DNA of 64,000 bases from CAZWLD01 sp964634685 (GTDB lineage Bacteria > Bacillota_I > Bacilli_A > Acholeplasmatales > JAEDCM01): positions 1 to 64,000 of the forward strand of contig CAZWLD010000002.1 of assembly GCA_964634685.1 (NCBI GenBank). The letters are read 5' to 3'. Each line of letters opens with the position of its first letter. The stretch's first letter is position 1. Below are positions 29,807-38,583 of this stretch, one piece after another. Both the position numbers and the translations under genes were made by a program. The notes beneath the pieces were generated by a model that was not told where the DNA came from, ran no database searches, and worked only from the letters and a program-made list of their open reading frames with translations.

Positions 29807-30055
29807 TTAAATGTCCTCTGATGAATAATGAAGTTCAACAGTATAGTTCTCAACAGTGTAGTTAACACTCTCAAGAAATTCCTCAAGCTCTTCTACAAGT
29901 TCCTCATTAACAAGCTCTCTGTCAATTTCTCTGTAGTTTTCATCAAATCCATCAAAGTCATCAACAGTGATGTAGAGAACATTATCATACTCTCTGTAGT
30001 AAACGTCCTCAACCTCTACAAGTGCCTTTACCATTGCCATAAGCTTCTCAAACAT
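29807..30055 (-). CDS. Very acidic protein, 82 aa
   Basis: MFEKLMAMVKALVEVEDVYY..., Glu/Asp-rich (ENYREIDRELVNEELVEELE EFLESV). Paralog of 29088-29375. Own promoter and terminator. Function unknown. Confidence 0.7.
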   Translation of the reverse strand: MFEKLMAMVKALVEVEDVYYREYDNVLYITVDDFDGFDENYREIDRELVNEELVEELEEFLESVNYTVENYTVELHYSSEDI

Positions 30056-30111
30056 TTTTCATTACCTCTTTCGTTTATTTTGTTTTGGTCTCTCAACCTT
30101 TTCTGTATATT

Positions 30112-30140
30112 ATTATATCACTTAATGCTTAGAATGTCAA
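30112..30140 (-). promoter_or_regulatory. Perfect consensus promoter with TGCACAAA
   Basis: TTGACA-17-TATAAT; TGCACAAA at 30166-30173 plus inverse TTTTGTGCA about 25 bases further. Confidence 0.85.
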
Positions 30141-30245
30141 TGCTTTTTTTAGTGTTTCTCTGTTTTGCACAAAACTTTTTTATTTTATTATGTTCCTTTT
30201 GTGCAGATTGTACAATAGTTGTAGACAGCTAATGATAGATAGATT

Positions 30246-30440
30246 ACTTAAACGTTTTCGTAAATATTCTGTGTACATTTGTAAATATTTGATGAACATA
30301 GTTGACAAAACATTTGTTCCTATTTCAGGATTTGTGACAATTACATTATTTTATTTATTCACAGAAAAATAAATATTTGTTAATAGTTTGTTCACAAATT
30401 TCGGTCTTGACACAACCGTTCTCGTAGAACATTTGTTCCT
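30246..30440. repeat. Intergenic module N, copy 3
   Basis: Same word order as copies 1 and 2 (ACTTAAACGTTTTCG, GTTGACAAA, TTTCAGGA, AAATAAATATTTGTTAATAG, CGTTCTCG, ACATTTGTTCC). No gene between it and 30540. Confidence 0.7.
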
Positions 30441-30539
30441 AATTACTAAGTTCTTACCTTTTGCTAAATAACATTTGTTAATAGTTTGTTCATAGTTTGT
30501 TCACATTTAAGGATTGAATTGATTGTTGTTAGTGTTCAC

Positions 30540-30612
30540 AATTTATTTAAAAAAATTTTACAATCTGTTCATAATTGCACAATTCGGAGCGTTGCGTCAG
30601 TGAACGCTCCGA
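30540..30612. repeat. Palindromic intergenic module 9, one-armed
   Basis: Left arm TTTACAATCTGTTCATAATT and perfect centre CGGAGCGTT ... AACGCTCCG (30584-30611); the right arm is missing. 30613-30802 holds no gene. Confidence 0.6.
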
Positions 30613-30802
30613 GCTTAAATACTGTCGTTTCGGCATGTCTGCAAAAATTTTTTCTGAACTGAAACAAAATAAAATAAATGGGGGGCGTGTGTTTCGGGAA
30701 AAAATATTTTTTGTTTTGTATTTTTTATTTTCTCTCGACATTACACTGTTTAAATTATATTTTGAAAAGGAAAAACGATAATATCATACTATTTAAAAAA
30801 TA

Positions 30803-31063
30803 TCAATATGTCCGCATTAAGGCTCCGCAATTCGGACAATATTTTTCCTTAGCATTTTCTTTAGAATACTACCCGCATTCAGAACATACAAATTCGCACC
30901 AATGTTCATAAACCCATTCCCCTCGTTTTTCAGGAATCTCCTTTAATATTTTTATCACATTAGATATAGCGTCATTAAATCCATGAATATAATCACTAGT
31001 TATAAATTTTTGATTCGATATGCTTATATTATCAATTTGCATTATTAATTCTTCTATATTCAT
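30803..31063 (-). CDS. Zinc-ribbon protein completed by TAG read-through
   Basis: 86 aa. In the standard code it stops after CSECG; reading the TAG at 30869-30871 as Gln gives a full ribbon: CSECGQYSKENAKEKYCPNC GALM. The helical first half (MNIEELIMQIDNISISNQKF) ends in EIPEKRGEWVYEHWCEF. One of the best local proofs of recoding. Likely nucleic-acid or protein binding. Confidence 0.8.
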
Positions 31064-31266
31064 TATTCATCCACCTTTAACCAGTAATTTTCATCTCTTC
31101 TAAGATATTCAAGTATTATATCCATATCAGTTTTATTTCTACAGCGTTTATCGCATTTAGAATCAGGGCAAGGACAATAGTCACAAATATCCTTAGAAAT
31201 ACCAATCAATATTTTCTCAGCAATCTCTTCTTCGCTCATAGATTTAATACGTTCAAAATGCGTCAT
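31063..31266 (-). CDS. Small Cys-rich protein
   Basis: 67 aa from ATG 31266 (AAGGAG). MTHFERIKSMSEEEIAEKIL..., then CDYCPCPDSKCDKRC, a metal-binding cluster seen in small clostridial phage proteins, then a helical tail. Overlaps the next gene's ATG at TAATG. Confidence 0.7.
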   Translation of the reverse strand: MTHFERIKSMSEEEIAEKILIGISKDICDYCPCPDSKCDKRCRNKTDMDIILEYLRRDENYWLKVDE

Positions 31267-31270
31267 TCTA

Positions 31271-31756
31271 TTACTCCTTATCAAATATAATTTCATAAAT
31301 TGCCATATCATGATATTCGCCATATCTGTCTTTAAACACATCAGTTAATATAATCTTCTTACCATTATGTCTGCGGCAAAAGTTATCATAATGTCTTTCA
31401 ACTGGATTGCCGCCAACCATTCTATACTCCATGCGGTGCGGCTTATATTCTTTAATCATATGTCTAACAGTACAAAAGACATCTTTACCAATAATAGGAT
31501 TATTCTTATCAAAAGAATATAATCCAAAATTATTTAAACATCTACTATGCATATTATAACTATAAGCAAAGTATCCAATCACTTTACCTTTATCATCAAT
31601 AATGGCAAATTTATAATTAGTACCATCAAATTCATCTGAAATTTGCGGTAGGTCGCATCCCGCCCATCCAGAATAATACATCATCTCATCTTCATAAAGC
31701 TACCTTTTTAAATTCTTAATTATTTCATCTTTATATAATATTGCGGGAACCAGCAT
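31271..31756 (-). CDS. GNAT-like N-acetyltransferase
   Basis: 161 aa; the TAG codon at 31700-31702 (Gln19) is needed to reach the true start (MLVPAILYKDEIIKNLKRQL, GGAAGG upstream). FAIIDDKGKVIGYFAYS and the long central helix with RMVGGNPVERHYDNFCRRHN fit the GNAT acetyl-CoA fold, as does the final YHDMAIYEIIF strand. Transfers an acetyl group; substrate unknown. Confidence 0.7.
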
Positions 31757-31780
31757 TTTATTTTCCTTCCTTTATTATAT

Positions 31781-32005
31781 TTACTTTTTCAATAGCGGAC
31801 ACCAATCAGGTATATCTGCATATTTTTCAATATTCCAATCACTTTCACAAACTTGTCTATGCTTACCATTATCAGATTCTTTATCTATTGTCTTTAAACA
31901 ATATACACCCTCTTCATGGTCCCAAGGATCTGGAGTATATACAGGTTCTATATAATGATGCGGACACTGACAACAATTAGTTATTTCAAATATAACTTTA
32001 TTCAT
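31781..32005 (-). CDS. Cys-rich small protein
   Basis: 74 aa. NCCQCPHHY near the start and VYCLKT ... VCESDWN ... PDWCPLLKK: six Cys and two His, a probable metal-binding domain known from clostridial phages without function. Confidence 0.7.
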   Translation of the reverse strand: MNKVIFEITNCCQCPHHYIEPVYTPDPWDHEEGVYCLKTIDKESDNGKHRQVCESDWNIEKYADIPDWCPLLKK

Positions 32006-32007
32006 TC

Positions 32008-32436
32008 TTATACCTCAACTTTCATATCTTTAAAATATTCTTCTAACTTTTTAGCCCCTTCTTTTGATTTTTGAGAAGAACCTTTATTTACCTCATCTAT
32101 AATCTTATTTGCAATTTCTTTATATTCCTATGTATTATTTTTCTCCTCCAATAATTGCGGAAACGGAAATTGCATATGAATATATTTAATATCGTTATAT
32201 ATTTGTTCAAATTCATATAATCCCTAATAATGAATCGCTTTTCTATTCCATGCGGCAACTGCTTTATTGATATCTTGATAAAAATCTGTTCTAGCCCCAC
32301 ACTCTCCGCATTTAATTTGCCAACCTACATCTAAAATTAAATGAAAAAATAAATAATAATGATTACCGCATACGCAATATCCTACACTATTTGCGGCAAC
32401 AGCTGCCTCTTTACGCATTTCATCTATATTAACCAT
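32008..32436 (-). CDS. Zinc-finger protein with TAG read-through, Lar-like ribbon
   Basis: 142 aa. First half MVNIDEMRKEAAVAANSVGY CVCGNH... KCGECGARTDFYQDINKAVA AWNRKAI resembles Lar/DUF551-type ribbons (C-x-x-CG ... WN). Two TAG codons (the first at 32224-32226) extend it by ~70 residues to a Lys/Glu helix and TAA. In the standard code it would look like a short protein plus empty DNA. Confidence 0.7.
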
Positions 32437-32810
32437 TATAAACTCCTAAATTCAAATGATTTTCCACATTCCTCACACACTACCTCACCTACTGACCCAA
32501 CGCAGGTAGGAGTAAAAACATATTTAGTTGATTTATATCCTTCGCATCCATGATTATTTACCCAGTTTTCCGCTTCCTTGACCTCATCTTCTGAAAGAAC
32601 AAAAGAATGATGATAATACCAATCTAATTCCTTTTTTAATGCGGCAATTGTATTATCTTTATAATGCTCTTCTCTTAGTTCATCATTCATCTCTCTTAAC
32701 TTTTTATTTGTTTCTTCCATTTCAGTAATAGCATACTCAAGAGACTCTATACATTTATGAGGGTCCATTATTGTTTTAATTAAAGACCCGTTCTTAAAAG
32801 CATATTGCAT
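32436..32810 (-). CDS. Coiled-coil protein with C-terminal zinc knuckle
   Basis: 124 aa. Central coiled coil (ESLEYAITEMEETNKKLREM NDELREE), then VVCEECGKSFEF. First gene of the operon 30803-32810; stop overlaps the next ATG (TAATG). Function unknown. Confidence 0.7.
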   Translation of the reverse strand: MQYAFKNGSLIKTIMDPHKCIESLEYAITEMEETNKKLREMNDELREEHYKDNTIAALKKELDWYYHHSFVLSEDEVKEAENWVNNHGCEGYKSTKYVFTPTCVGSVGEVVCEECGKSFEFRSL

Positions 32811-32851
32811 ATATTTACCAGCCTTTCTTATTGTTTTTTTTCTTTATAATA

Positions 32852-32880
32852 ATTATATCATTTTTATTTAATATTGTCAA
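32852..32880 (-). promoter_or_regulatory. Perfect consensus promoter, leftward
   Basis: TTGACA-17-TATAAT for the operon 30803-32810; divergent from the late promoter 22 bases away. Confidence 0.85.
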
Positions 32881-32901
32881 TTAAAAATTCATAAATCTGG
32901 T

Positions 32902-32930
32902 TTGACAAAAAAGAAAAAATATGATATACT
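32902..32930 (+). promoter_or_regulatory. Late-module promoter, rightward
   Basis: TTGACA-17-TATACT, followed by GAGAGGAG and the first late gene. Confidence 0.85.
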
Positions 32931-32968
32931 ATTAATATAGATATGAAAAACATGAGAGGAGTATTAGG

Positions 32969-34114
32969 ATGGTTGAATCAAATGAAAATGCGGCAACCGC
33001 TCAACAAACAAGCTCAACAACAGATGATAGCTCTTCTTCATTAAAACTTGATTATTCTATTGAAGACCCAAAAGAAAGAACTAAATTAGTTCAACAAATT
33101 ATTGATAGCACCCCCAAAGAAAAATTAAGTAATAAATATTTAGAAATTTTAAGTGATTATATAATTTTTGCAATGGATAAAGAATAGAAAAAATAGAAAA
33201 AATTATTAACAGAAAATAGAATGGTGACAATAAATAAAAGAGAAACTTCTTTTGAAGGTTTAGTAGGTAAACTTGAAAATGGAGAAGACGGTATTTATAA
33301 TATGGTGTCAGATAATAAGAATCAATTATTAACACCAAAAATATCAATTACTCAAAAAGATTTAGATGAAATACCTGAACTGCGGCAAATAAAAACTATA
33401 ATAGATTAGTTAGAAAAAGCAGAAAAAGCGGCAACAGGTAAAAGAAAATTTTTATTAAAAAAATAGATAATTGAATTTAGACAAGATTAGTATGTAATTA
33501 AAAATTCAATAAGAAGACCTATATATAGTTTTCATCCTTCTAAATCATTGCCGCTTACAGCGAATTTATGCGGAGATGTTTATGTAACAAAAGAAGGAGA
33601 AGTAATAGACACAAGTTTAATTTCATTATGTGATTATAAACACGTTTCTGAACTATTGTGTAATTATTCAAAAATTAAACAAGATGTTTGGGGTAACTTT
33701 TCTTGTGATATGTATTTTTTAATGGAAGAATTAGATGAAATAGTAACAGAGGCTTTAGAAGAAAAGTATCCCTTTTACTATTAGCTATTGATTTATAAAA
33801 TTGATGGTTTAATGAATAATGACATATAGAAAAAGTTAGAAGAAGAATTTGGCACAACTTATACTATTGAATATTTATCTTCTTTATGGAGAAATAAAAT
33901 TCCTAAACTTATTGCGGACAAGGCTCAAGAAAAATATTTACTTTGGTACTATACTTTTGTAGAGAAAGGTCATTGGAAAAGATGTAGTAGATGTGGGCAA
34001 ATTAAATTAGCTCATAACCGCTTCTTTTCAAAAAATAAAACATCAAAAGATGGTTTCTACAGTATATGTAAAGAATGTAGAAATAAAAAGACTACGAAAG
34101 AAGGAACTGAGTAA
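32969..34114 (+). CDS. Terminase-proximal protein with zinc ribbon
   Basis: 381 aa with seven or more TAG codons. Low-complexity N-terminus (Ser/Thr/Gln), a central alpha/beta region (NLCGDVYVTKEGEVIDTSLI) and an HTH-like KKLEEEFGTTYTIEYLSSLW RNK, then a C-terminal four-Cys ribbon (CSRCGQIKL ... CKECRNKK). Its place directly before the terminase genes and the HTH make a small-terminase or packaging-initiation role possible. First gene of the late operon. Confidence 0.7.
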
Positions 34115-35313
34115 TGGCGGAACGAAAATAGTTAGTTTGTTCAAAGTGTAATAAGTCTATGGAAGAAGAAAATTTTTATACTTATAAAGATGGAAGTAAA
34201 ACAGAATTATGCAAAAAATGTTTAACAATGCATATAGATAATTTTGACCCATAGACTTTTTTATGGCTTTTGGAAAAAATGGATGTACCTTATATCCCTG
34301 AAGAATGGAATGTTTTGAGAGATAAGGCTTACGCAAAAAATCCAAATGCAATGAATGGAATGTCAGTATTTGGCAAATATTTGTCTAAAATGAAATTAAA
34401 ACAATGGAAGCAATATAGTTGGGCAGATACTGAAACATTGATGGCGGAAAGCGAGCAAAAGAAACAGGCTCAGCGAGAAGCTATGGAAGAATTAGAAAAG
34501 GATGCAAAAGAGAGATTTGAAAAAGGAGAAATCTCAGAAGCAGAATTTAAAACTTTAACGTCTACAGCTGCACAGCGTGAAAGCGATTTAGCAAATTATA
34601 GACCTAATCCAATGGACCCTGCATTAGTAGGAAAATCTGGAAATCCTTTTTAGCAAACATATATCTCTGATGAAGACTTAATTGACCCTGCGGCAGACCT
34701 TACAAAAGAAGACAAAATTATGCTTGCAATGAAATGGGGAAGGACCTACTCCCCGCAAGACTGGGTAGAATTAGAAAAGAAATATAATGAAATGATGCAA
34801 TCATTCGATATTGAAGATTCTGATACTATTGGAACTTTAATTCTAATTTGTAAGACCTATCTTAAAATGAATCAGGCTATTGATAGAGAAGATATGGAAA
34901 GCTATCAAAAACTTGCAAAAACGTATGACTCTTTAAGAAAGTCTGCAAAATTTACTGCCGCATAGAATAAAGAAAAGAAAGATGATTATGCGGATTGTAT
35001 CGGAGTGCTAGTTAATATCTGCGAAAAAGAAGGTTTTATTCCAAGATATGTTACTGATGTGCCTTAGGATAAGGTAGATGCAGTATTAAAAGATAATAAT
35101 GAATATGTTAAAAAATTAGTAACATAGGACTTAGGTTTTGGATAGCAAATTGAAGATGCTTTGAAGAAAATAAAAATCCAAAAAGAAATGGAAAATGCTG
35201 ATCCAGAAGAAGAACTTCAGGATTCAGATCATGAAGAATATTATGAAGAGATTGAAGAATAGAAACGTCAAGATTAGGAATTATACTCTTCTGATATAGA
35301 GGAGGATGACTAA
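34114..35313 (+). CDS. Putative small terminase subunit-like protein
   Basis: 399 aa; ATG overlaps the previous stop (TAATG). N-terminal ribbon CSKCNKSM ... CKKCL, an HTH-like DKAYAKNPNAMNGMSVFGKY LSKM, charged coiled coil (REAMEELEKDAKERFEKGEI), and a very acidic Gln-rich tail with several TAG codons. Precedes terL by two bases, as small terminases usually do. Role by position; no motif is decisive. Confidence 0.65.
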
Positions 35314-35315
35314 TC

Positions 35316-35869
35316 ATGGCATTATCAGATTTATTAGCAATTTCTGAAATTAGAGGGCAGAAAAAATCAGGACTATCAAAAGAAAGAATTGAAAAAATTA
35401 TTCCTGTATTAAGATAGTATATTGCCTTTTGGAGAGAATATCCAGATATCTTTGTAGAATTTTTATGCGGAGATAATCCAGAAAATTTTAAGTTATTCTT
35501 TTACCAAAGAGTTTTTTTAAGGGCAGTAATGCGTCATAGATATGCTTACGCTACATATCCCCGTGCCTATTCAAAGAGTTTTTTATCAATTTTAGTATTG
35601 ATGATACGCTGCATTTTATTCCCCAATTCTAAATTATTCGTAACAACAGGCGGAAAAGAGCAGGCGGCAGGTATTGCTAAAGAAAAAGTTGAAGAATTAT
35701 GTAAGTTGATTCCTGGATTAAAAAATGAAATAGACTGGAGCCGTGGAGCTTCAAAATCTTCAAAAGATGACTTAATTTATATTTTTAAAAATGGAAGTCA
35801 ATTAGATATTATCGCCGCAAGACAGAGTTCAAGAGGAAAGAGAAAGACCGGTGGTTTAATAGAAGAGGT
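35316..35869 (+). CDS. terL: Large terminase subunit, exon 1
   Basis: 184 codons plus two bases. ATPase landmarks: Walker A-like TYPRAYSKSF (~80-89), TTGGKEQA, and Walker B GGLIEE (179-184) at the very end. One TAG (Gln). Joined to 36954-38133 after removal of a group I intron, giving a 577-residue packaging motor/nuclease. GGAGG before the ATG. Confidence 0.9.
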
Positions 35870-36953
35870 AAGTAAAATTGCCTTAATATATCTTTTCCCA
35901 TATGATGAATGGGGGTTCGCTAATGCGAGCTAACGGGGAAACCTAAACAATTATTGCATGGTAATCCCGTGGGAAGATTATTGGTCTATTTTAATTAAAT
36001 TCTTACATTCCATCTTCATATATTACTGTAAACATAAAGTATATAGGAGGAATGTTACCTATGATGGGTATTTATAAATTTGAAAATAAAGAAAATGGTA
36101 AATGCTATATTGGATAGTCAATATCTTTAGAAACAAGATATTAGTCTCATTTCCATAATCATCAAAATAATAATCTTAAAGATTATAATACAAAATTTTA
36201 TAGGGCTTTAAGAAAATATGGTTTTGAATGTTTTACATATTCTATTCTTGAATAGTCAGATTATTTTTCAAGAGAAGAATTGAATGAAAAAGAAAAATAT
36301 TGGATTCAATATTATGATAGTTATAAGAATGGATATAATAGTAACACAGGTGGAGAAAAGGTTACTGAAAATGCGGAAAATCATCCAATGGCAAAGCTTA
36401 CTAATTAGGATGTTTTAGAAATAAAAGATTTATTAAAAAATTCCACTATTAATTAGTATGATATAGCAAAATAGTATAATGTTACTTAGAGTGAAATTTC
36501 AAATATTAATGAAGGAAAAAAATGGACAACAGTTGGAATTTACGATTATCCTATTAGAAAGTAGGGTATCTTAAGGACTGGTACCAATAATCCAAAAGCT
36601 GTTTTTACAGAGGAATAGGTAAATGAAATTAGACAAAGATATGTGAATGAATCTGGTAAATAGATTTATCAAGATTATCAATCATTATGTTCATATACCA
36701 CTTTTGAAAGAGTTCTAATAGGAAAAACTTATACTAACTTACCAATTTATAAAAAGAAAGAAAAAAAATGGATAAATAATTAATCCTGTATCGACTATCC
36801 CTGAGGTTGAAATGCTGGGGAGTAAAGCTGTTATTCATACACAGTTAAGTTTTAGGAAACGAAGCTTATGCAAATTGAAATGGATATAGCAATATAAATC
36901 AATTATATTGTTAAAAGATAGTCAGTGATTATTAGAAATAATAATGTTACACG
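35870..36953 (+). ncRNA. Group I self-splicing intron in terL
   Basis: 1084 bases. The exon ends in U and the intron in G, as group I requires. P1 can form between exon GAGGU and guide GCCUU (35880-35884), with U-G at the cut; P10 can form between exon-2 AAUU and AAUU just before the guide. The core has AACGGGGAAACCUAA with AAUCCCGUG (P4-P5 area), and GACUAUC (36793) pairs with GAUAGUC (36917) as P7. Splicing restores GGLIEEVILVDGTLLNE, a perfect Walker B junction. It carries the GIY-YIG gene at 36061-36783. Confidence 0.9.
36061..36783 (+). CDS. GIY-YIG homing endonuclease (intron-encoded)
   Basis: 240 aa. GIY (3-5), CYIGQS (15-20, Gln19 is TAG), Arg26 and His30, then the usual acidic helix (EELNEKEKYWIQYY) and NTGGEK. 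The C-terminal half has repeated HTH-type DNA-recognition modules (DIAKQYNVTQSEISNINEGK KW). Such enzymes cut intron-less terL alleles so the intron spreads. AGGAGG precedes the start. Ends in TAA before the 3' intron core. At least twelve TAG codons make it dependent on the recoded code. Confidence 0.9.
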
Positions 36954-38133
36954 AATTCTGGTGGATGGAACCTTGCTCAACGAAATTATTATACCTACTA
37001 TGAATGTCGATAGGCGCTTGTCCGATGGATCTCGTAATCGAAGAGAAGTTATTAATAAGAGTTAGATATATGTAACTACAGCAGGTTGGAAAAACTCTTT
37101 CGCCTATGAAAAATTATTATAGATTTTAATTCAAGAAATTATTGAACCATCTGAAGCAGTTGTTCTAGGTGGAACTTGGCGTATTCCAGTTATGGAAGAG
37201 CTTCTAAGTAAAAGTTTTATTCAAGAACTTAAAATAGACGGAACTTATAATGACGCATCTTTCGCAAGAGAGTATGAAAGTGAATGGTCTGGAGACGTAG
37301 AAAACGCATTCTTCTCATCAGAAAAATTTGATAAACATCGTTAGTTATTACAACCAGAATATGAATTTAGTAATCGTTCTTCAAAAAACGCATATTATGT
37401 ATTAGGTATAGACGTAGGTAGAAAAGGATGCTCAACAGAGTGTATTGTGTTTAAAGTAACCCCGCAAGCATAGGGTTCATCTATCAAGACTGTTGTTAAT
37501 CTTTATACTTTTGAAGATGACCATTTTGAAGATTAGTGCATTGCAATTAAGAAGCTATTTTATAAATATTAGGCGAGAGCTATTGCTATTGATGCTAATG
37601 GTTTAGGTATTGGACTTGTTGATTATTTGGTAAAATCTCAAATAGACCCAGATACTGGAGATTTTCTTCCAGATTTTGGAATCATTAATGATGATGAAGG
37701 ATTTTATAAAAAATATAGAACTAAAGAAGTCCAAGACGATGCTTTGTTTTTAATTAAAGCTAATGCCCCAATTAATACAGAAATATATGGATATATTCAA
37801 ACTCAATTAAATAGTGGTAGAATTAAATTTTTAATAGATGAAGGTTAGGCTAAATTAAAATTAATGTCAACTAAGAATGGTTAGGCAATGGATTCTAATA
37901 AGCGGGCGGAATACCTAAAGCCATTTACTTTAACTACTATTTTAAAAGAATAGATGTTAAATCTTGTTGAACAAAATGAAGGCGTTAATATTATTTTAAA
38001 ATAGGCTTCAAGAGCTATAAAAAAAGATAAGTTTTCTGCTTTTGCTTATGGATTATATTACATTAAAAAAGAAGAAGAAAGAAGTAAACGAAGAAAAAAG
38101 CATAATTTTGCGAATTTTATGTTCTTTAATTAA
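36954..38133 (+). CDS. terL: Large terminase subunit, exon 2
   Basis: Begins mid-codon and reads ILVDGTLLNEIIIPTMNVDR RLSDGS. RNase H-like nuclease: YVLGIDVGRKG (first Asp), AIAIDANGLGIGLVDY (second), VQDDALFLIK, and a basic end (KKEEERSKRRKK). Several TAG codons. Stop TAA at 38131. No shifts seen; reading frame agrees with exon 1 only for this splice choice. Confidence 0.9.
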
Positions 38134-38201
38134 CTTTGGTCGATTTTAAATTATAGTAATAATTTATTTTTAATATTTTTATGTAAGAGAGTGGTGAGAA
38201 A

Positions 38202-38558
38202 ATGAGAGCTTCAAGAGGAGAAATCAAAATAGAAGAAATTTTGCAATCTGCGGGATTATCTTTTAAAGAAGAATATATTTTTGATGATTTAATATCTACA
38301 AGCGGCAAACCACTTAGATTTGATTTCGCTATATTCGATGATAATGGCGATTTAGATTTTTTAATTGAATATCAAGGCATTTAGCATTATGAACCTAAAA
38401 GTAAATTTGGCGGAATGTCAGGGTTAAGAAAATAGCAATACAATGATATGAAAAAAAGAGAGTACTGCGAAAAACATAATCTAAATTTAGTTATCATTCC
38501 TTATTGGGATGAAGGACGCATGGATTATGATTATATAATGAGAGCGGCAGGTTATTAA
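38202..38558 (+). CDS. Free-standing EDxHD/Vsr-like homing endonuclease
   Basis: 118 aa. PLRFDFAIFD (Asp41) and LIEYQGIQHYEP (Glu56, Gln61 = TAG, His62), FGG, QYNDMKKREYCEKHNLNLVI IPYW: the compact nuclease layout of I-Bth0305I-like enzymes. It sits between terL and the portal gene with its own ribosome site, typical of a mobile stand-alone endonuclease. Target probably the nearby terminase/portal region of related phages. Confidence 0.8.
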
Positions 38559-38583
38559 AATAAGAAAGGGGTGAATATAATCT

